From Pseudoalteromonas shioyasakiensis (GTDB lineage Bacteria; Pseudomonadota; Gammaproteobacteria; Enterobacterales; Alteromonadaceae): a DNA stretch of 64,000 bases. The position numbers and the translations under genes are program-made. The notes under the pieces were generated by a model. That model worked only from the letters and a program-made list of their open reading frames with translations. It had not been told where the DNA came from and searched no databases. Of this stretch, positions 56,893 to 64,000 are shown piece after piece; the first letter of the stretch is position 1; the number at the start of each line of letters is the position of its first letter. The DNA is taken from positions 124,001-188,000 of the forward strand of contig NZ_LRUE01000016.1 of assembly GCF_001550135.1 (NCBI RefSeq), written 5' to 3'.

Positions 56893-59133
56893 TTACTTAT
56901 CAGATTTATATTCGTAGTTGTAATAGCCGTAATAGCCGTATGCATTGCTTGCTTTACGTACTACACCATTAAATACAACACCTTTTACGTCTATGCCGTT
57001 TTGTTCAAAGCGGTTACGAGTAAGTTCAATTTCACGTAAATGGTTTTGCCCAAAGCGCGTTACTAACAATGTACTACCTGCATGGGCACTCACAATTGCA
57101 GGGTCTGTAACCGCTAAAATAGGTGGTGTATCAACTATAATAATGTCGTACTTGCCACTTACCTCATCAACCATTTTGCTAAAGTTACTATGCATTAATA
57201 GTTCAGATGGGTTTGGTGGTATTTGACCACGGGTGATTACATCTAGCCCTTCAACTTGTGACTTTTTAGTCACTTGATCAAGATTTAAACGGCCCGATAA
57301 TAAATCGCTTAAACCATCGTCCCACTTCATACCGAACTGAGTTTGTAAGTAACCTTTACGCATATCGGCATCGATAATTAGTACTTTTTTACCGCTTTGT
57401 GCCAGAACTGTTGCCAAGTTTACTGAGATAAACGATTTACCCACACCTGGGCTTGGGCCTGATATTGCAATAATATTGTTTTTAGCCTCCATCATTGCAA
57501 AGTGTAAGCTTGTACGCAGGCTACGTAGGGCCTCAATCGATAAATCTGCTGGGTTATCTACCGCAAGAATAGACTTAGGCTTATCTTTAACTTTACGGGC
57601 ACGGTTAAAACCAGTTAGTTTATCTTGAAAGTCTGAGTACGGTACTGATGCATAAACAGGTAAGCCAATGCTTTCGATCTCGGTTGGGTCTTCAACACCG
57701 CGGTGCATTGCTTTTTGAATTAGCACAATGGTAACTGCTAAAAAACCACCAACTAAAGTTGCTACAACAGCTATGAGTGCTTTTTTCGGCTTAACAGGCT
57801 CTGTAGTGTCTACCGCTGCAGCATCGACCACGCGCACATTACCAACAGTACCAGCACGTACAATATCAAGCTCTTGCGTTTTACCAAGTAACAAGGTGTA
57901 AATTTGGTTGCTTACCTCTACATCGCGTTTTAAACGCAATAGCTCTTGCTGTGTTTCTGGCAAGTTACCAACTTCGCCAACTAATTTTTGCTTTTGTTTT
58001 TCTACTGCTTCAATTTGCTCAAGCACACCTTGGTAAGTTGGATGACTTTCTTTAAACTTACGGCTTAACTCTAAGCGTTTTAGCTCTAGCTCTTGTAATT
58101 TAGTTTCAAGCTCAACCACTTGCTCAAGCACACCTTGAGTTTCTAGGCTAATGTTGATTGATTGACGTTTAATTTGGTAATCGTTAAAACGCTCTTCAGC
58201 ATATTCAAGTTGCTTTTTAACTTCGGGTAATTGTACTTCTAAAAATTCAAGTGACTTTTGCGCTTCGGCACTATTACGCTCTACATTACGGCGTACATAA
58301 ATTTGCGATACTTTATCAAGTACCTTTTCAGCGTGGATAGGGCCTTTATGCTCATAAGACATAGCAATTATGCCAGAATCTTTACCTTTTTCGCCGGCAC
58401 TAATCTCTTGCTGTAACTCAATAATAGTTCTGTAGCGATTCTTTTTAATAAGAACAAACTCTGTACCAGGGCGCGCATTTAAATCGCGTAAAGTTAACTC
58501 ATAAAAGCCAACGCTTTCATCTTTACCAACCGCACCTTTTAATACCAACTCACCATCAGGGTTAAAAAGCTCAAATGTTTTACCCTCGCCAACTACTAAC
58601 TCAAACTCTTCGCCTTCAAACGCTTTAGGTACGTTAAATCTAAATACATTTATACTTTCGCCACCCCATGCAAAACTGCCCAAGCCTAAAAATGGCTCAG
58701 CTATATCGCCTTTAGATTCTGCAGCAAAACTGCGGTATAACTTACCACCAATAACTGGGAATAATTTAGGTTCTGCAACTATATCAAGTTTTAGGGTATC
58801 GACCGCTTCGCCAATCACAGAGCGTGACTTTAACAGCTCGATTTCGGTTACAGCGGCACTACTACTTTCGAACATACCCGCCATATCATCAAGGCCAGGT
58901 ACAGACGGGCTGCTTTCTTCAACTTGTACCAGCGCTGTTGCTTTATATATCGGTGTACTTAACACCGCAACAGCTACACCAATAATGGCAAATACAGCTG
59001 TTACTAATATGATGAACCATTTACGATCGATTAAAGTACCTAGTAATGCGAGTAGATCTATTTCTTGCGATTGCGATTCTTGACTTCTATTTTGATTTTT
59101 ACTTGCTGCTAATGCAGTGGGCTGAGCATTCAT
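56893..59133 (-). CDS. wzc: Polysaccharide co-polymerase / tyrosine autokinase Wzc
   Basis: 746 residues. Wzz domain with first membrane helix near 35-55 and second near 445-465. A long periplasmic coiled coil lies between (about 270-410, EKQKQKLVGEVGNLPETQQE). The cytoplasmic BY-kinase has Walker A SGPSPGVGKSFISVNLA, Walker A' VLIIDADMRKG and Walker B IIIVDTPPILAV. The C-terminal tyrosine cluster NAYGYYGYYNYEYKSDK is the autophosphorylation tail. It controls chain length and export with Wza, and is dephosphorylated by Wzb. Confidence 0.96.
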   Translation of the reverse strand: MNAQPTALAASKNQNRSQESQSQEIDLLALLGTLIDRKWFIILVTAVFAIIGVAVAVLSTPIYKATALVQVEESSPSVPGLDDMAGMFESSSAAVTEIELLKSRSVIGEAVDTLKLDIVAEPKLFPVIGGKLYRSFAAESKGDIAEPFLGLGSFAWGGESINVFRFNVPKAFEGEEFELVVGEGKTFELFNPDGELVLKGAVGKDESVGFYELTLRDLNARPGTEFVLIKKNRYRTIIELQQEISAGEKGKDSGIIAMSYEHKGPIHAEKVLDKVSQIYVRRNVERNSAEAQKSLEFLEVQLPEVKKQLEYAEERFNDYQIKRQSINISLETQGVLEQVVELETKLQELELKRLELSRKFKESHPTYQGVLEQIEAVEKQKQKLVGEVGNLPETQQELLRLKRDVEVSNQIYTLLLGKTQELDIVRAGTVGNVRVVDAAAVDTTEPVKPKKALIAVVATLVGGFLAVTIVLIQKAMHRGVEDPTEIESIGLPVYASVPYSDFQDKLTGFNRARKVKDKPKSILAVDNPADLSIEALRSLRTSLHFAMMEAKNNIIAISGPSPGVGKSFISVNLATVLAQSGKKVLIIDADMRKGYLQTQFGMKWDDGLSDLLSGRLNLDQVTKKSQVEGLDVITRGQIPPNPSELLMHSNFSKMVDEVSGKYDIIIVDTPPILAVTDPAIVSAHAGSTLLVTRFGQNHLREIELTRNRFEQNGIDVKGVVFNGVVRKASNAYGYYGYYNYEYKSDK

Positions 59134-59147
59134 CTACTACCCTTTCC

Positions 59148-59582
59148 TTATAAATACTTTTGCCAAGCGCTACAAGCGCTATCGATTAATGCGTAAACGT
59201 GCTCAAAAGCCTCTTGGCTTTGACGGTATGGGTCGGGTATTTCTTTATCACCAACCCATTTACCTAGCAAAAATGTTTTACCACGAGCTTGCGGGTAGCG
59301 AGAGCACAAGTCGTTTATATGACGCTGCTCCATCACTAAAATAACACTGTGCTGTGCAACAAGGGCTGAGGTGATTTGCCTGCCCTGATGCTCGCTCATA
59401 TCAATACCATGTTGCGTTGCAATTTGCTGTGCTTGAGCGTCTGCTTGTTTGCCTTCAAGGGCCGTTAAGCCCGCTGAAGACACACTAACATTTTTACCTT
59501 GAAGTTTACTTTTTAATACATATTCGGCGGTTGGGCTACGGCAAATATTACCAGCACACACAACCAGTACAGAATCAAACAT
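59148..59582 (-). CDS. wzb: Low-molecular-weight protein tyrosine phosphatase Wzb
   Basis: 144 residues. The P-loop VCAGNICRSPTAE (residues 8-20; C-x5-R) and the DPYRQSQEAFEHVY acid motif define LMW-PTPs. It removes phosphate from the Wzc tyrosine tail. Gaps of 12-14 bp on both sides place it firmly in a wza-wzb-wzc operon. Confidence 0.95.
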   Translation of the reverse strand: MFDSVLVVCAGNICRSPTAEYVLKSKLQGKNVSVSSAGLTALEGKQADAQAQQIATQHGIDMSEHQGRQITSALVAQHSVILVMEQRHINDLCSRYPQARGKTFLLGKWVGDKEIPDPYRQSQEAFEHVYALIDSACSAWQKYL

Positions 59583-59594
59583 AACATTTAACCT

Positions 59595-60713
59595 TTAGTT
59601 CGAAGTTGTAACGTCATTAATTGAGTCAACTGTACTTACCGAAGGTAGTAATAAGCTGATTACACGGTTCCAACGCGCTAGCGGTGCTGAAGTTACATAC
59701 ACAATATCGTGCGGCTGTAATTCAAATTGCTCTGCAAGCACTAATGCTGCAACATTTTTTGCATGTAGTTGGTATACATCAGCAATGATGCCATCGGTTT
59801 CTAAGTTGCGTTTACGTAATACAAATACGCCATTTGCATCTGCTGTATTTTCGTTTAAGCCGCCTGCATCACTTAAAGCTTGCGCTAAATTTAAACCATA
59901 ACGATTAACGCCCACTGTACCAGCGCGTTTTACATCGCCTAATACAAACACTTTTTGCATATCGTTACGATTAACATGCACAATATCGCCATGTTTTAAT
60001 AAACGGTTTTGCGAGATATCGCCATGAGCATAAAAGTCATCTAGCTGGATCACTTCGGTTTTATCGCCACGGGTAAATGTAACTGTGCGCCAATCAGCAG
60101 AATCTGTTAACCCGCCTGCTTGGTTTAGTGCATCAATTAGAGTAAGCGGTACTTCGGTTACAGGAAGAACACCGGGGTTATTTACTTCACCTGTTACATA
60201 GGCTTTTTGGCTTCTAAAGCCAACAATTTTAATATCTACTTGAGGGTCTTCGATTACGCGGCTTAAGCGCTTAACAAGCTCTTTATGAACTTGCTGTACT
60301 GTTTTACCAGCCGCTTGAATATCTGGAGCGTAGGCAAAAGTAATAGTGCCGTCGGCTTGAACACGGAAGCCGTCGAACTCAGCAGTACGTTGTACTGCAG
60401 CAGGAATTGTTAATTCAGGATGATCCCATACGCCAATTGTGATTACATCGCCAACACCTAATTTGTATTGATAATCAGAGGTATCGATGCCATCAAGGCT
60501 TGATGGTAACGCTGGTTTCGTTTTACTTTGCTTTTGTTGATTAATGAGAGAAGAGTCGATGATTTGGATATTAACTTTATCGAGCTCCTTCTCAAGATTA
60601 TCTATTTGTTCGCCCGATTCGATTCCTTCAAAATGGCTACCGGGGATGATTGTACAGCCAGTCATTGCTAGTAACGCAAATGACGTTACAATTGTTTTAC
60701 AGCTAAGCGCCAT
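59595..60713 (-). CDS. wza: Polysaccharide export outer-membrane lipoprotein Wza
   Basis: 372 residues with a lipobox LAMTGC (Cys at about residue 20). YQYKLGVGDVITIGVWDHPE is the poly-export signature. SLBB domains follow (VTGEVNNPGVLPVTEVPLTL, VLGDVKRAGTVGVNRYGLNL), and the C-terminal amphipathic helix (NRVISLLLPSVSTVDS) would form the outer-membrane pore. First gene of the wza-wzb-wzc set; upstream lies a 1-kb repeat field. Confidence 0.96.
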   Translation of the reverse strand: MALSCKTIVTSFALLAMTGCTIIPGSHFEGIESGEQIDNLEKELDKVNIQIIDSSLINQQKQSKTKPALPSSLDGIDTSDYQYKLGVGDVITIGVWDHPELTIPAAVQRTAEFDGFRVQADGTITFAYAPDIQAAGKTVQQVHKELVKRLSRVIEDPQVDIKIVGFRSQKAYVTGEVNNPGVLPVTEVPLTLIDALNQAGGLTDSADWRTVTFTRGDKTEVIQLDDFYAHGDISQNRLLKHGDIVHVNRNDMQKVFVLGDVKRAGTVGVNRYGLNLAQALSDAGGLNENTADANGVFVLRKRNLETDGIIADVYQLHAKNVAALVLAEQFELQPHDIVYVTSAPLARWNRVISLLLPSVSTVDSINDVTTSN

Positions 60714-60876
60714 TGTTATTTCCCAAATAATTATTCTTAAAACGTCCAGTTAAAATAAAACCACAACTGTTTATTTTTACGCTGCCTAATTAAAGCATGG
60801 CATTACAAGGTTCGCAAGACTGAGTGTTTAGTAAACGCTCACTTGTGACAGGTTTTTGCAAAATAGTTAATGAATA

Positions 60877-60985
60877 CTTCTAGGTTCTAGGTTCTAGGTT
60901 CTAGGTTCTAGGTTCTAGGTTCTAGGTTCTAGGTTCTAGGTTCTAGGTTCTAGGTTCTAGGTTCTAGGTTCTAGGTTCTAGGTTC
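60877..60985. repeat. Heptamer array, unit TAGGTTC (about 15 units)
   Basis: Error-free TAGGTTC run ending TTCTTCAAGATTG. Same unit and same end word (GGTTCTTCAA) as the 22-unit array at 36.8 kb, here without a four-helix-bundle gene beside it. Confidence 0.97.
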
Positions 60986-61055
60986 TTCAAGATTGTAAAT
61001 CGTTGCTTGTGTGTGTTTGCAAGCGTTATCGCGTTATGAATACAGAAGCCAACTT

Positions 61056-61115
61056 CGTAGGAGGCGTTTTAACGCCGAACATTTTAAACATGTTCACGGC
61101 TAAAGCCGTTCGTAC
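61056..61115. repeat. Two-hairpin repeat (family B)
   Basis: CGTAGGAGGCGTTTTAACGC starts it; GGCGTTTTAACGCC and ACGGCTAAAGCCGT hairpins, then TTCGTACG. Confidence 0.85.
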
Positions 61116-61152
61116 GGGGTTGGCTACACCTTACCCTTCGCATTCACCATTT

Positions 61153-61338
61153 GTAGGCGTGAAATTTATTTCGCGCGAATTATTAATAACAGTGCCGTGT
61201 TTGAGACGCGCCAAGCAAGCGTGACGCCTACGCCTTACCCTTCAGAATTCGCCTTTTTGTAGGCGTGAAATTTATTTCGAGCGAATTATTAACAACAGAG
61301 CCGCGGTTGAGACGCGCCAAGCAAGCGTGACGCCTACG
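61153..61338. repeat. Two isolated REP doublets in the opposite phase
   Basis: Each starts GTAGGCGTGAAATTTATTTC and ends GTGACGCCTAC with about 25 bp between the palindromes (61153-61233 and 61259-61338). The GTAG/CTAC words are at the outer ends here, suggesting that the mobile unit is GTAG-palindrome-spacer-palindrome-CTAC. Confidence 0.9.
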
Positions 61339-61525
61339 CCTTTTCTAGCCCTTCGGGCACGCTTCCGTTCCAGTTCGTCGCAGAGCTCCTCTCGCTCCAT
61401 CTTGAAAGCAAAACTCTTTGCTTGTCTAGCCCTTCGGGCACGCTTCCGCCCCTAGGTTGCAGTTCCTACGTACTGATTTTATTATTATTTTTTGTTTTTC
61501 ACGTGTTAAAGCTTAATGCCTACAC

Positions 61526-61688
61526 CGTAGGGGGGGTGTTTGAACGCCGAACATTTAAACCTGTTCACGGCTAAAGCCGTTCCTACGTTATTGCCGTTTT
61601 GAATTACGACTTATAAATTTTCAGTTCCGTGGTAGGCGTTTTAACACAGAACATTGAAATCATGTTCACGGCTAAGGCCGCTTCTACG
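61526..61688. repeat. Two diverged two-hairpin repeats (family B)
   Basis: Copies at 61526-61587 and 61628-61688 share the GTTCACGGCTAAAGCCG half well but have decayed GGCGTT hairpins. Confidence 0.8.
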
Positions 61689-61711
61689 TCAATGTCGTTT
61701 TGAATCGCGAC

Positions 61712-62197
61712 TTATAAACTGATTTCTTTATTATCTACACTTACGGTGACTTGTTTGTTCAATAAATTAACTAACAAAATGCTACGCATGTCACCATCTG
61801 ACTCTTGGTAAATAGCTTGAACATTTTTAAATGACTCTGTGTTTAGGTAAACAACATCACCGGCTTTTGGTAGCGAAGATGTTACCTCACTCATATCACT
61901 CATAGATTTGAGTTGAGCAATTAACTGCTCAGGTACGATTTGAAATTTATGACCATAAGCAACAAAACCACTTACTCCACGGGTATTTTTTACCGCAGAA
62001 AAGTTACAGTTTTGCGAGTCTAGCTTTATAAATAAATAACTAGGGAAAAGAGGAGATGTACGAATTGAGCGACGACCCTTTACGATCCGCTCGATTTTAT
62101 GTTCGGGAAAGAATACTTCAAAACCTTGGTTTTGAAGGTTAGTTTGAGCTCTTAGCTCTTGTTTTGATTTACAAAAAAGTAAGTACCAACTTTCCAT
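61712..62197 (-). CDS. rfaH: Transcription antitermination factor RfaH
   Basis: 161 residues from the ATG at 62197 (MESWYLLFCKSKQELRAQTN); longer starts add a dissimilar 12-residue head. NusG-like N-terminal domain with RTSPLFPSYLFIKLD and TRGVSGFVAYG, and a C-terminal domain ending ILLVNLLNKQVTVSVDNKEI, which parallels E. coli RfaH closely. RfaH is recruited at ops sites to let polymerase finish long polysaccharide operons. Placement just upstream of wza suggests control of the 27-kb locus, although no ops site was found. Confidence 0.93.
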   Translation of the reverse strand: MESWYLLFCKSKQELRAQTNLQNQGFEVFFPEHKIERIVKGRRSIRTSPLFPSYLFIKLDSQNCNFSAVKNTRGVSGFVAYGHKFQIVPEQLIAQLKSMSDMSEVTSSLPKAGDVVYLNTESFKNVQAIYQESDGDMRSILLVNLLNKQVTVSVDNKEISL

Positions 62198-62225
62198 AGT
62201 CACACCTAAAATACTCATTTTCCTT

Positions 62226-62251
62226 AAAACCAATCCAAAAGGATTGGTTTT
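62226..62251 (-). terminator. Terminator between ugd and rfaH
   Basis: Perfect 11-bp stem AAAACCAATCC/GGATTGGTTTT with an AAAA loop, about 70 bp past the ugd stop. On the minus strand it ends in TTTT. Confidence 0.85.
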
Positions 62252-62322
62252 TATGAGCCAGCGATTATACGCAGAGAATTTAGGCGTGTCTATTACAAAA
62301 TTGTTATTACCCCAAGTGAGAA

Positions 62323-63489
62323 CTAATCACTACCAAACAGGTCTCTGGTGTACACTTTTTCTGCAACATCATCGAGCTCAGTTACCATTCTGTTGGCAAT
62401 AATTACATCTGCAGAAGACTTTAATTCAGCTAGGTCATGGGTCACTTTAGAGTTAAAGAAAGTTTCTTCATGTAATTCAGGTTCATAAACTATCACTTCA
62501 ACACCCTTAGCTTTGATTCGCTTCATGATGCCTTGAATAGCGGATGCTCTAAAGTTATCCGAACCAGCCTTCATGATTAAACGATGAATACCCACTACCT
62601 TTGGCTTTCTTGCGAGGATCGACTCTGCGATAAAATCTTTACGAGTAGAGTTTGCGTCTACAATGGCGCGGATCATGTTGTTTGGCACGTTTTGATAGTT
62701 AGCCAATAATTGCTTGGTATCTTTAGGTAAACAATACCCACCATAGCCAAAAGAAGGGTTGTTGTAATGATTACCTATACGTGGGTCTAAACTTACCCCT
62801 TCAATAATTTGTTTAGAATTTAAACCATGACTTTCTGCGTAGCTATCAAGCTCGTTAAAGTAGGCTACGCGCATAGCAAGGTAAGTATTTGAGAACAACT
62901 TGATTGCTTCTGCTTCGGTTGAATCTGTGAATAAAACTTCAATACCTTCTTTAATAGCCCCTTGAGCTAGTAAATTTGCAAATACTTCGGCGCGCTCAGA
63001 ACGCTCACCCACAATAATACGCGATGGGTATAAGTTGTCGTACAGTGCTTTACCCTCTCTTAAAAACTCTGGAGAGAAAATAATGTTTTCTGTATTAAAC
63101 TTTTGCTTAATGCTTTCGGTAAAGCCAACAGGTACAGTTGACTTAATAACCATTACTGCTGCTGGGTTTATTGCTTGTACATCAGCAATAACAGCTTCAA
63201 CTGACTTGGTATTAAAGTAGTTGGTCTCTGGATCATAATCGGTAGGCGTAGCGATGATGATAAAATCAGCATTTTGATAAGCTAATTGCTTATCTGTAGT
63301 GGCAGTAAAATTCAGTTGCTTATTAGCAAGAAAATCTTCAATTTCTGTGTCTGATATTGGCGACTTTCCGGCATTTAGTTGCGCTACTTTTTCTTCAACA
63401 ATATCTAGAGCTACTACATTGTTATGTTGGGCCAACAACATGGCATTAGATAAACCAACATAACCCGTACCCGCGATTGTAATATTCAT
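62323..63489 (-). CDS. ugd: UDP-glucose 6-dehydrogenase
   Basis: 388 residues, the short bacterial type. NAD loop [35 protein letters not shown], and [20 protein letters not shown] are present. The catalytic cysteine is in [14 protein letters not shown] (about residue 250). It oxidises UDP-glucose from GalU to UDP-glucuronate, giving the polymer an acidic sugar, as in colanic acid. A terminator separates it from rfaH, and the nucleotide-sugar dehydratase gene precedes it by 27 bp. Confidence 0.96.
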   Translation of the reverse strand: MNITIAGTGYVGLSNAMLLAQHNNVVALDIVEEKVAQLNAGKSPISDTEIEDFLANKQLNFTATTDKQLAYQNADFIIIATPTDYDPETNYFNTKSVEAVIADVQAINPAAVMVIKSTVPVGFTESIKQKFNTENIIFSPEFLREGKALYDNLYPSRIIVGERSERAEVFANLLAQGAIKEGIEVLFTDSTEAEAIKLFSNTYLAMRVAYFNELDSYAESHGLNSKQIIEGVSLDPRIGNHYNNPSFGYGGYCLPKDTKQLLANYQNVPNNMIRAIVDANSTRKDFIAESILARKPKVVGIHRLIMKAGSDNFRASAIQGIMKRIKAKGVEVIVYEPELHEETFFNSKVTHDLAELKSSADVIIANRMVTELDDVAEKVYTRDLFGSD

Positions 63490-63516
63490 ATATACCTAGT
63501 TAAACTGCTTTATTTT

Positions 63517-64000
63517 TTACTTTGCATTCTTCAATACAGTTACATTTTCGTTATTTTTAACACTCTCGAGCCAATGGAGGTCACAAATACCATCTGTAGG
63601 ATTGAAGGCTGTTGGTGCTTCTAACAACAACTTACGAATAGAGTGGTGATCGTTTAAATCACATGACGATTTAAGCTCAAGTAAAACTTGCTCAAGCTCA
63701 TCCCATGGCATCTTAACTTCGTGTGCACTCATGATTCTTTGGTGATCTGTACCAACAACGTTATCACCAATCAATAGCTCTTCATAAAGCTTTTCGCCAG
63801 GTCGTAAACCTGTACATTGAATTTCAATATCACCTTCTGGGTGTTTATTTGACTTCACTTCTAAACCAGAGAGGTGGACCATCTTAGTCGCTAAATCCAT
63901 TATCTTAACTGGCTCGCCCATATCTAGAACGAAAACATCGCCACCTTTACCCATTGCACCTGCTTGTATTACAAGCTGTGCGGCTTCAGGAATCGTCATA
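63517..64000 (-). CDS. FlaA1/WbpM-type nucleotide-sugar dehydratase, C-terminal part
   Basis: Only the last 160 residues are inside the window; the apparent Met at 63999 is internal. [55 protein letters not shown] are the signature C-terminal blocks of membrane-linked UDP-GlcNAc 4,6-dehydratases (PF02719, CapD/WbpM group). Such enzymes begin synthesis of 6-deoxy-amino sugars such as QuiNAc or FucNAc. It shows that the polysaccharide locus continues to the right of the window. Confidence 0.9.
   Translation of the reverse strand, partial: MTIPEAAQLVIQAGAMGKGGDVFVLDMGEPVKIMDLATKMVHLSGLEVKSNKHPEGDIEIQCTGLRPGEKLYEELLIGDNVVGTDHQRIMSAHEVKMPWDELEQVLLELKSSCDLNDHHSIRKLLLEAPTAFNPTDGICDLHWLESVKNNENVTVLKNAK

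Larger units (their letters stand above)
60714..61711. other. 1-kb repeat field between rfaH and wza
   Basis: No gene is supported. Contents, left to right: 160 bp of wza upstream DNA with a GAGCGTTT/AAACACTC hairpin (60822-60841), a TAGGTTC array (60877-60985), a family-B element (61056-61115), two REP doublets in the GTAG-outside phase (61153-61233 and 61259-61338), a CTAGCCCTTCGGGCACGCTT word twice (61345 and 61426), and two more family-B elements (61526-61587, 61628-61688). I looked for the RfaH ops sequence GGCGGTAG and did not find it. Confidence 0.75.

Noticed and set aside
60714..60876. ops/JUMPstart element upstream of wza
   Set aside because: Searched both strands for GGCGGTAG and close variants; none found.
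61003..61224. 73-residue ORF in the rfaH-wza gap
   Set aside because: Crosses a family-B repeat and a REP doublet; no ribosome site and repeat-derived composition.

Overview
The window looks like a chromosomal segment of a marine gammaproteobacterium of the order Alteromonadales, most likely Pseudoalteromonas. The basis is gene content and order (divergent pmbA/darP, dciA-secA-mutT, hut genes with HutC, an RfaH-linked Wza/Wzb/Wzc capsule system), AT-rich codon use and very repeat-rich intergenic DNA. This assignment is inference from recognised families; no database search was run.

Region 1 (1-13.5 kb) is mostly housekeeping: a truncated chemoreceptor, a glycosyltransferase/PAP2 phosphatase pair, rraA-hutG, hutI with a degenerate GGDEF/EAL protein, hutC with a palindromic operator, an SDR-like protein, a second chemoreceptor, and four small or secreted proteins (a paralogous pair of unknown mini-proteins, a YqaE/Pmp3 protein, a BON-domain protein). 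Region 2 (13.8-27.5 kb) has DUF1707/LiaF-like, VOC, pmbA, darP, M13 peptidase, mutT, secA and dciA genes. They are separated by long repeat fields, including a 13-copy REP array with an embedded REP-associated tyrosine transposase (RAYT). Region 3 (27.5-33.7 kb) has a nucleotidyltransferase/kinase pair, a beta-CASP ribonuclease-like protein, a small four-helix-bundle protein and a YjbH-type outer-membrane protein.

Region 4 (33.9-64 kb, all minus strand) is an exopolysaccharide locus: ugd, rfaH, wza-wzb-wzc, two sulfotransferases, Wzy, three glycosyltransferases, gmd-fcl-gmm-manC-manB, WcaJ, Wzx and galU. Interleaved with it is a full sulfate uptake and activation set (SLC13 permease, cysD, cysN, cysC) and a DHH phosphoesterase. 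The simplest reading is a colanic-acid-like, fucose-containing polysaccharide that is sulfated from locally made PAPS.

The most unusual feature is a family of heptanucleotide tandem arrays at more than 15 intergenic sites. Unit sequence differs from site to site (TAGGTTC, TAGGTGC, TAGGAGC, TTAGTGG, GAGGTGC, TAAGCTA and others) but the period is always 7 bp. Three genes for small four-helix-bundle proteins (23S rRNA intervening-sequence protein / Avd-like family) each sit between two such arrays in inverted orientation, so a transcript could fold as a long stem with the gene in the loop. One of these cassettes lies between cysD and cysN, and one abuts and supplies the stop codon of its upstream neighbour. 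Gene-less relatives, with an 80-bp conserved core between inverted arrays, occur twice. I regard this array/four-helix-bundle pairing as a candidate undescribed mobile or RNA-structured element, parallel to the REP/RAYT pair in the same window.
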